Source of the DNA: Prasinococcaceae sp. CCMP 1430
Taxonomy: Eukaryota; Prasinodermophyta; Palmophyllophyceae; Prasinococcales; Prasinococcaceae
Length of the DNA stretch: 59,616 nucleotides
Assembly: GCA_013416795.1 (NCBI GenBank)
Contig: RQSC01000025.1
Coordinates: 252,137 to 311,752, forward strand
Direction of reading: 5' to 3'
The position numbers were made by a program, and so were the translations under genes. How positions within the stretch are numbered: the first letter of the stretch is position 1; the number at the start of each line of letters is the position of its first letter. The notes under the pieces were generated by a model. It saw only the letters and a program-made list of their open reading frames with translations. It made no database searches and was not told the origin of the DNA. Shown here one piece after another: positions 19,701-28,800 of the stretch.

Positions 19701-22700
19701 TGATGCCCTCGAGCGCGCATCACTTAGTGCTCTGCGAAGCGCGCTTCCGAGTACGCTCTTGTGGACTTTCGCGGCGGCCAAGGAAGGCGCCTGCGATCCC
19801 ACGGATGATGGAATAGATCTCGAAGACATGTGCGCGCAAGCGCTGTGCGGCGTGGAGGCTCTGGCGGGGCTCATTGCTGCCTCAGGCGAGGAAGAAGAGC
19901 CGCTGGATGGGATTGATGCTCCGCTCGCTCTTCTTGCCGAGGTGCTGGCGTCGGACACGTTCACGATGGTCACGCGCGATGATGACACGTCGAAGTCAAA
20001 CTCAAGCGCGCACGTTGTCCAGCGCTTGACTGTGGACTGCATCTCTCGTGTGGTCGTAGCGTGCCGCAGCGGTGGGGTTGCCATTGGTGCTGCGCGCGCG
20101 CGTGCCGTGGCGATGTGCCGCACGTACGCCGACGGCGGTGCGCGAATGCTGCGGGCACGCATCGAGGGCGGGGCACGAGAGTGCGAGTCCTTTTGGTGCG
20201 ACCTCGTCCGCCACGCGGGTCTCGAGACCACCTTCGAGCTCGTGCGCTCGGCTGCGAAGGCACATGGAAGCGCGCACTCTGGATCCAGATCGAGTGCTGG
20301 CAGGCTCTTCTTCGCCGCGCTCGTTGAGGGTGCCGTCGATGCGCTGCATGCAAGTCTTGGCGAGTCGAATGTGCTCACGCAGGCCGAAGGTGACCAGTCT
20401 ACGCCTGATCATTCGTCCATTCATTCGGCCATGCGTGCGCTCTTCGACGTGTCTGAGTCTCTGGGCAACGGCTCGGAGGGCGCTCTGTTCGACTCGCGCA
20501 CTGTGGATTCCCTCTTCGAGTGCATCGGCGCGTGCATGCGTGCGTCGGACTCGCGCGCGTGCGCCGCGGGCGATGCCGCGGATCGCTTTGCCGTCTCACT
20601 TCAAGGCGAAAGCGTAGCCTCACTCGCCGCTCGCGCACTGGGCGCAGGTGCAGCTGATCTCACGCTGCCACGCGCGCGCGTCCTCGCCGACCTCGCACGC
20701 GGCTCGCTTGCTGCACGCCGCACGATCGTGGGCGCGCTTTTGAAAGCACCGCACGAGGTCCACGAGGGCGCGCTCTTGCTTCCAGTACTGGGGGCGTGCA
20801 CCACGCGCGGGGCCGCGCTCGACGCCACAGAACTGCACGCACTTCACGCCAAGCTGGCTGCGTTCCTCGCGTTCACGCTTTGCGGCTTGAGCGAGCTCCG
20901 TGATTCGCCGCAGGGAGCCGAAACTATTGCATTTGTTCTGCGTGGTGAGCTCTTTGACTCACACGAGTCTGTCCTGGACGTTGGCGACGCACCATTGCTG
21001 CACGCGCTGCCCATCGCCTTCGACTCCCTGTGCGCCGCCGGCGCCGCCGAGGTGGTCGAGGCCGTTGGCGAGGCGGCTGTAGCATACCTGGCTGAAGCTG
21101 GCACGGCGGAGGACGGCATTGAGGCGCTCTGCGCACCTGCGTGCGAATTCGCGTTGCGCTGCTCGCTGGCGACCGCCTGCGCGCTCTGCAAGTCGATGAC
21201 TGAGGCCGACGGGAAGGACGTTGATGGAGGCAACGGTGCAGCGGCATCCACCACTCAAGCGGTGCTTGCAACGCTCGAGGGTGCAAGCCGCCTCGCTGCC
21301 AAATGTTTCGTTGCCGATTCGAATGCCAGTGATGCCATCGCCGAGGGCGTGCGCCACCTGCGCGAGGCATGCCTTGCGTGTGTACGCGTGACTTGTGAGG
21401 ACGAGGGGCTGCTGCGCGCGCTAAGTGTGCTGCGGGACTCACCTGCCAATCAGACGGAAACGGCAACACAGGTGGCACCTGTGCTCGAACGCGCTTTCTC
21501 CGCGCTCACACCTTTCCTGGTGGGCGGCTTGCGTCATGCCCTAGGCGACGCGCGCACCGTCCGCACGATGGGCGACGCTCTTGGCGCATTCCTAGGTGGC
21601 AACGGGACTCCTCCAACAGCACGCGTGGAGAAGGGCTGCGAGCAGCTGCTGCATCTGCTCTTCTCTCACTCTCGCTTTCTGGCGCTCGCAAGCGGCACGG
21701 ACGTACGGCCCGGCGGCGCCGACGCACCGCTGTACCCTGATGCCATAGCGCGCCCCGCGAGTGGTGTGGGCGCCACGCTGGCGAGTGTGCTTCCATTTGC
21801 GGATGCGTGCACGGCCGTCGCGCCTGACCAACTTCCGGAGAAGACCAGCGAAGCTAAGGAGGCAGTGCTTGGCTTGGTGTCGACACTCGTGCTGTATGCA
21901 GATGCCAAGCTGGCGGTCTCGCTGGGCCATCTGCAGTCGCTGGTAGAGCTCCTCGCGCGTTGCTACACGGCAACATGCTCGGAGGCGGACCTGCAGCTGC
22001 ATGCCGTATTGCACACCCTGCACGCCCGATGCACTACGGCCGACCTGCCGGGCTTGTCATCGTTCGGCTTCGGGTGGGCCCGGACCTCGGGCACGGTGGT
22101 GGCAGGTGCTGAGACCGACGTGTCGCCCGAGCCACGGATCGACAGCTGGCGGTGCGCTCTCACCGTTGCGAACTTCCCTTTCGAGCGCGCGTACGGCACT
22201 CCCCTTTCGGATCGCGCAGGCAATATGGACGCTGTTGCAGCGGGAGGTGGCACCGCGTCTGATGTGGAAATGGATGACATTGAGACAGACGCGGAGGCGG
22301 TGGTCAAGGAGGACTGTGGTCAAGCTGACCGGCGCCGAAGACAGAGCGGCGGGGGGCAGAGCATGGGATTGTCAGGCGCGCTGGGCTGCCACCTGCCGAG
22401 CCTGGCGCCCTTTATGTACGACCCGCTGCACGTCTTGCGTTACGCAGCGCACGCCCTTGGCACGCGCGGGCTCGACGCAGCACGGGAGATCTCCCTCAAC
22501 GGGCTGTTCGCGGTGGCGCTCATGGCGCTGGCAGCGGTGGATACCGAGCTACGCTCGTGTGCGTACACGGTGGTGACACTGTTCATGACGTTAGTCGACG
22601 GTGCAACGGCCGAGGCCGCGGACGATGGCGAGGAAAGACAGAAGGCAAGCAACAAGCGCGGCAGGGATGCGCACGGTGGTCGGAGCGCCCGCATTGCTGG

Positions 22701-24621
22701 CGCGCGTCGCCATTTCTTTCGCGAGGCACCACAATTGGAGATGCTTCTTCGTTCGCTTCAGAACGCGGTGTCCGCTCCGCTCATGCGCCTGCCGGCGCTG
22801 TCGGCGGCTTTCGCCGCCGAGGCATCGTGCGTCCTATCGCATCCCGCGAGCGCACACTACGCAATGCTCAACAACTACCTTCTGCGGCGCCCCGCGCTCG
22901 ACCTCAGCGCGGTGCCACTCTTTTTCGCCATGTTCGGCAGCGCAACGCACGCCCTTGCGACTGATCGCGCGTGGGCGCTGCGGCTGCTGCTCGTGGGCGT
23001 GGGCGGCGCGGAGGACACTAAGATTCTCAGGAGGCTCTTCGTGGCAGAGCTGCTGATGAGTGGTATGGGGAGCTCCTACCTCGATCCGCAGGTAAGTCTC
23101 GCTCCGCGTGCGAATGCGTGCGCGCGTGCGTGGAGCCGTGATGTCACACAAGTATCTATGGAATCTCGTTAATCCCGAGTGGCGGGCCCGAGAGGGTGAC
23201 CGCGCGGTGCTGAGACGATCCTTTGAAAACGACTGAGCATCCCTGTGCACGTGCACGTTCACGTCAACGCATGCCAAACGCACATCCGTGAGCGCCATGT
23301 GTCGCTCTTGCTGACTTCGCGCCCCCCTCTGCGTCCGTGCGCACCCGCGCGCCGCCACGCAGTGCAAGGTTCTCGCCGCTGAGGTTGTGCGCAAGTGTGC
23401 ACACGTCGTGCCGTGCGCGCTCGATTTGCTCGATAGTGCTGGCCTGCTGCCTACGCTCTGCATGGAGGTACTCGCAGCGGGCAGACACGGCGCTCGAAGT
23501 ATGAGTGGTGCGCGCGAGGGTGGGATTGGCTCGAGCACCGCCTCGCAACACGTTGCGTCGGCGGCCCTGCAGGTGCTCGTGCGGCTCGTGGTACGTAAGC
23601 CTCGCGTGCCAGCGCGCGCGCGTCACCACCCTGCACGCATGAAATTTTGCTGACGTCTACCTCGCCTATGCGCTTTGTGCCCACCAATGTTCCGCCTCCG
23701 CCGGCGCAGGAGGTGCGAGACACTCGCATGCGGATGTGCCGCAACAACCTGGGCCTCGCCATTGAGTGCGCCCGCGCCCTCCTGTCGCGCTTCGCGAACC
23801 AGGAAGAGCTCGGCAGCTCACGACCGGCCCATCGCACGAGCGCGGAGGGCGACGAGCACTCACTCGTGCTGCGGTTTGTGGGCGGGGTATTGCGCGGCGT
23901 CCGGGAGAGCCGCGAGCGTGGCGGCGCGCGTTGGGCCCTCTCCTCAGCCGAGCTGGTTGCGCTCTTTGTGGCTGCGGGCACCCACAGGGGCGCGCGCGCA
24001 CACGCATTGCGCGTGGCGCTGCTCAGCGAGCCGACCGCGTTTTGGGCAGACGCGCACGCTGCCGATGCGAGCGAGAGCGAGGCGGCGCTCAGCTTCTTGC
24101 GCGTGGCTGTCGACACCATCGTCGCCGACGTCGGCACGGCCATGGATGGTGCTGAGGCGTTGGCTGGCGACGAGGCGTGTGCTCGCCCAAGGACGTTCTG
24201 CTCGGCGCTGCTGCAATGGCTCGCCGCGTCGGCGTGGGGGGCGCGCGGTGACTCGGGCGCGGGCGCACAGAGTCGCGAGGGTTCGCGGGTGTTGGCGGCG
24301 CTGCGCCCCGCCACTCGCCGCGAGGCGGTGTCGCTCGTTGCGCGTCTGGTCGAGGTCTGCCCGGCAGAGTGCCTACGCGAGGCCGCGCTGGTGCTGCTCG
24401 CGCTTTTGCGCCCCACCGACGCGCGCACGGTGGCGTTGCTGGGCGCGCTGCCCAACCCCACGCCGATGCACGAGAGTGTGTCTGCCGACTGTGGCGGCAC
24501 GCGGGCGCGGGAGGGCGAATGCGCGTGGGAGGGCGTGTGTGACCGCCTCATCGCGCCAGAGTGCGGCGCGGAGGCCGCCGAGCTCTTTGACCGTCTGGCC
24601 GGGCTCGTCGCCTCGATGTAA
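16711..24621 (+). CDS. URB1/Npa1-like nucleolar pre-ribosomal-associated protein
   Basis: Exons 16711-23091, 23363-23590 and 23710-24621 join phase 0 across GT-AG introns, giving about 2,506 residues, close to the size of URB1 (about 2,200-2,300 in animals). Most of it is helical repeat sequence. The diagnostic segment at about 22855-23091 (HYAMLNNYLLRRPALDLSAV, then FAMFGS, WALRLLLVGV and RRLFVAELLMSG) matches the NopRA1 region of URB1. URB1 works in early 60S pre-ribosome assembly. ATG 16711 was chosen because upstream codons are Ala/Arg low complexity; ATG 16756 is an alternative. The protein is Ala-rich and has Gly-rich insertions at 17400-17480 and 17730-17960. The stop is 9 nt from the stop of the convergent neighbour. 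Confidence 0.85.
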
Positions 24622-24630
24622 AATGTACAT

Positions 24631-25332
24631 TCAAACAGGTCCAGCATTGCGCGCGTGTGTCTTGTCGACGCCGGTGCTGCCTACGCGCGCTCGCCGCGCG
24701 CGCTCGCCGCGCCTGAGGTAGGAGCGCGGCTTGGATGCCGGCCCCGTGCCGACGCCCTCGGCTGCGGCAGGTGCTGCGGGCACAGGTGAAGGCCTGTGTA
24801 CCCCCGTCGCCATCGCTCCGGCGACGGCAGCGCGCGTCGCCGCGAGCTGCGCGCGGAGTCGCTCGTCGAGCGGCGTACCCACCGCCTCAGCCGCGACGCG
24901 CGCAACGTCCGCCGCCTCGCGCCGCAGCGCCGCGCACGCCTCCCATCGCCGCCGCGTTGCGCGGCCGAGCGCGCGTGCTTCGACGGCCGCACAAGCGCGC
25001 AGGTACGACACCTCGCTTGCGCCATCACTGCCGTGCAGCGCGACGTGCAGCGCGCGGAGGCGCGGCTCGCCTCGTGGGAGCGCGGCCAGCATTGAGGCAA
25101 GCGGCGGCTGTGTATGTGCTTGCGCCCCCGCGTCCGGCGGCGCCTGCACGGGCTGCGCCTCTGCGTGCTGCCCCTCCGCGCTGAGCCCTCGCTCGCCGCC
25201 CGCCCGCGCTGCTGGGTTTTGCAACGCTCGCGCGCGCTCGAGCGCGGGAGCGCGGCTCCCTGTTCGCCGCTCCGCGGGCGGCGGCAGCGGCAGGAAGAAC
25301 ACGCCCAGCGCGCCGCCGGCCGCGCGCGCCAT
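24631..25332 (-). CDS. hypothetical helical protein, 233 residues
   Basis: Open frame with ATG at 25332. After a Pro/Arg/Ala-rich N-terminus comes a helical block with a charged, non-shadow composition (GASEVSYLRACAAVEARALG, then WEACAALRREAADVARVAAE and PLDERLRAQLAATRAAV). A basic tail KPRSYLRRGERARRARVG follows. I do not recognise the family. Its stop lies only 9 nt from the URB1 stop, tail to tail. The N-terminal third could contain an unrecognised intron. Confidence 0.45.
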   Translation of the reverse strand: MARAAGGALGVFFLPLPPPAERRTGSRAPALERARALQNPAARAGGERGLSAEGQHAEAQPVQAPPDAGAQAHTQPPLASMLAALPRGEPRLRALHVALHGSDGASEVSYLRACAAVEARALGRATRRRWEACAALRREAADVARVAAEAVGTPLDERLRAQLAATRAAVAGAMATGVHRPSPVPAAPAAAEGVGTGPASKPRSYLRRGERARRARVGSTGVDKTHARNAGPV

Positions 25333-25883
25333 CGAGGTGCAGCCGCGCCCGGAGGAGCTTGGCTACGTATCGCCACCCGCGCGCCCCCCGCCCGGTGTGT
25401 GGGGCGTGCATGCGCGCGATCGCGCCGCACAGCGTCTCACCTTTGAACTTCGAACGCACGCAGCCGCAGAGCACCCTCGCAGGCGCTGCCGGCCATCGCA
25501 GCGCAGCGCATTCGATTTGACGTGAAATGTATGGCGAGCCAAGCGCCCGCGGTTCAGAGCATTCAGAGCTCCCCTCCGGCTGTCCCTGTGAGCACATTCA
25601 ATTGTGTCTATTGATGGTGTACGGTGTACCGTAGTCCACTCTAGAGTCTAGTCACTCGTCCTAGTCTAGTTACTGTACCGTTTGATCGTAGGCCACGCGC
25701 GCGCGCGGGTGCGCAGGCACGCGGACAGACGACAGTCGTGTTCGGGTGGCGCCGATGGCGGGAGCGCGTCGCACGAAGCGCGCAGTGCCTCGTGTCGCTC
25801 CCTCTCTCCCTTCGTTCGCAATGTCTACTGTACATGTGCCATCATGATGGTAGCTACTGTGGCAGCGGACCCTCGCTGCGCCG
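25333..25883. other. intergenic region with palindromes and short repeats
   Basis: It lies between the 3' end of the large TPR gene and the 5' end of the small unknown gene, both on the minus strand. It is less GC-rich from 25600 to 25690, with CTAGAGTCTAGTCACT and CTAGTCTAGTTACT repeats and GTGTACGGTGTACCGT. A 12-bp palindrome CCATCATGATGG lies at about 25839-25850, next to GTACATG. No coding region is supported. Confidence 0.5.
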
Positions 25884-28800
25884 TCACGCGGCGCCCTTGA
25901 GGCTCCTATCGAGCTGCGCCTCGGCCGCACGCCGAGCGGCGAGCCAACTCCGCAGCTCGCCCATGTGCCTACGCCGATAGAACGTGCGCATGAGGTTGTA
26001 TGTGCTCAGCACCTTGCCCGTGAGGGTATCCACGTAGCGTCCGTCGGCGCGGGGCTCCACGCGAGTGGCCATGAACACGTCGAGGAGGGCGTCCGAGACA
26101 TGCTCGTCGGATGCTTTCGCTGGGGAACCGGAAAAGTGCACACCGTGCTTCGCGCCGCGCGCCGAGTCAAGGCGCACATTGTCCAAGTCCGCGTGCGTTT
26201 GTCCGCGCAAGTCCTGGGCGAGCGAGTAGAGTGCGCGCTCCTTGTTGAGTAACGTCTTGAAGTCGGGCGTGACGCGCGTCTCGGCGGGCGCGTACGGCTG
26301 TCCCAGCGGGTCCGCCGGCATGAGCGGCAGCGGCACAGGGGCACCCCTGTGCGCAGACCTTTGCACCTCCTCGTCCGCCAGTGCGGGGTCCGCACACTGC
26401 GCATGGGCCTGCGCGTCCGCGTGCGTACGCGCGTGTGCCCGGGTGTGGGCTCCTGGCGTTGAGGATCGCAGCACGCCCAACGGCACGGCGTCGCTTGCGT
26501 CCGGCGAGTTCACGTGCCGACCGGTCGCCACCGCCCACCTAGCGACCTGCGCGAGCACGCGGGGCTCGCGCTGGTAATACGTCTTCATGAGTGAGTAGGA
26601 CGAGAGCTCCTTGCCCGTGAGGCTGCACCGATAGCACCGTGGGCGCACGAGCTCCACGCGACTTGACATGAATTCGACCACCATCTCCTCGGTCACGGAC
26701 ACAGCCGGCAGTTGCTGCACCTTGGGCTCGGGCCCGGGCGCGCTCGCGCCGCCCTCAGCACCGGCATACACGGTGATGGTCCGTGGCCCATGCTCACGCT
26801 CGGGAGTCGTCTCGGCACTCTTGAGCGCCTCCAGCTGCGCCTCACCCTGTCGAGCGAGCGCTGCGGCCATCTCGCGCTGAATGTCCTGCTGCGAGCGCAA
26901 CAGCTCGGTGAGCGAGGCCATCTGCGCCAGCTGCTGCTCGGTGGCTGCCGTCTGTGCACTCACAGCCGCCTCGATGGCATCAGCTGACGAAGATGATGGT
27001 CGCGCAACGAGTCCGGCTCCAGCATCGGCCCCAGACGCCGCGGCTTGTGGCTGAGGGACCGGGGATTCGGCGCGCTCTGCGCCTCTCGCGCTCGCCTCGT
27101 CGGCCTTGTCAACCTCTACGCCCGCAGCCGCTACCCTGCGCGTTAGCATCCCCTGCGTCTGCTGCTGCGTCAGCAGCTGCTGCTGCTGCGCCTGCACCAA
27201 CAATTGCTGGCGCTGTCGTTCGAGCAGAAGCTGCTGCTCAGCCTGCGCGCGCTGTGCTTCGAGTATCTCTTCCTGATTGCGCAGGAAAGCGCCCAGCTGA
27301 GCGGAGAGCGCCTCGAGCTGAGGCGAATGCAGTGCGCGCGCTGCCTCCAACACAGCCTCAGTGGGAACGTTGACCTCGAGAGGAGTATGCGGCGTGAGAG
27401 CTGGTGGGTTGACGGCCGGCGGCAAACCCGCGGACAGTTGCTTCCGCCCCAGTTCGAGCAGGCGTCGGTCGCCATACTCTTGCCGCGCGGCGCGCGCTGC
27501 CTTGGTCCGCTCCTCGTGTGACGCGGCCTGCCGCAGCTGCGCGGAGTGATCCGGCACCGCACGTACGGCGAAATCGTCTTCGAGCCTGTCGAGCATGTCT
27601 TCCATGACGTCCTCGCAGTCGATGGCGATCGTGTCGCCAACCGACCGTAGCCACTCGCGGCAAGCCTCCGCGTCGTCGGAGGCGCCCTTGCCAATGCTCT
27701 CGTAGATGGCCAGAGCACGTTCGAAGAGCACCTCAGCGAGCTGTGGCTTGGACTGGTTCAGCAATGCCATCGAACCCATGTTGACAAGCCGCGCGGCGAC
27801 AGTCGGATGTTGCGCGCCGAGCGAGCGCTCGCCGATGGATATAGCGCGCACAAAGTACCCTTCAGCCTCGTCGCACCTGTCGAGGTCGCGCAGGCACAGC
27901 GCGGCGTTGTTGTAGTAGATGGCCACGTCTGTGTGGTCGTCACCCAACAGCGCGGTATTGATTGCCAGAGCGCGATCGTACAACGTAAGCGCCTGCGAAT
28001 GGTCGCCGCGCAGACGATACAGCCCCGCCATATTGTTGTAGTAGATGGCAACGTCAGGGTGGTCGGGGCCAAGCGCAGCTTCGTCGATTGCCAGCGCACG
28101 CCCGTACAGCTCCAGGGCCTCGTTGAGCTCCCCCTGCGCTTTCTTGACACCGGCGAGGTTATTGAGGTACGTCGCCACGTTGGGATGGTCAGGACCCAGT
28201 GCGGCCTCGTCGAGCGCCAGCGCGCGCCTGTACAGGGGCTCTGCCTCGGCCAGCCGGCCCATGTCGCGGTAGAGCTCGCCCAGGTTTGAGAGCCGAATAG
28301 CGAGGGTCGGGCTCTCGTGGCCATGGACGGCCTCATCAACCGCCAGCGCGCGTTTGTACAGCGGCTCTGCGACGTCGTGTCTGCCCTGCACGCGCGCCAC
28401 CTCTGCCACATTGTTTATGTACGTGGCCACCTCGAGGTGATCACTGCCAAGAACGCGCTCCGCGATTTTTAGCGCGCGCGAGTAGAGCTCCTCGGCGGCG
28501 GGCAGATTGCCCTGCACGCGTTGCAGCTCGGCGAGCGAGGTATGTACACGCGCAACCGGTAGCGAAGAGTGCCCATAAAGCGCACGAGCGGACTCAAGGG
28601 TGCGCGCGAGGCAGAACTCGGCCTTCTGCCATTCACCATGACCCTTGTAGCACGTAGCCATGTCCGCGAGGTGCGAGCTCACCTCAGGGTGCGCCGCCCC
28701 GAGTGTGGCCTCGAGGGATCGCAGTGCCTGCTCGAGGGCGTTTTGAGCATCGGCATGGCGATCGCGCGCATCGAGCACACGGCTGAGGGAGCAAAACGAG

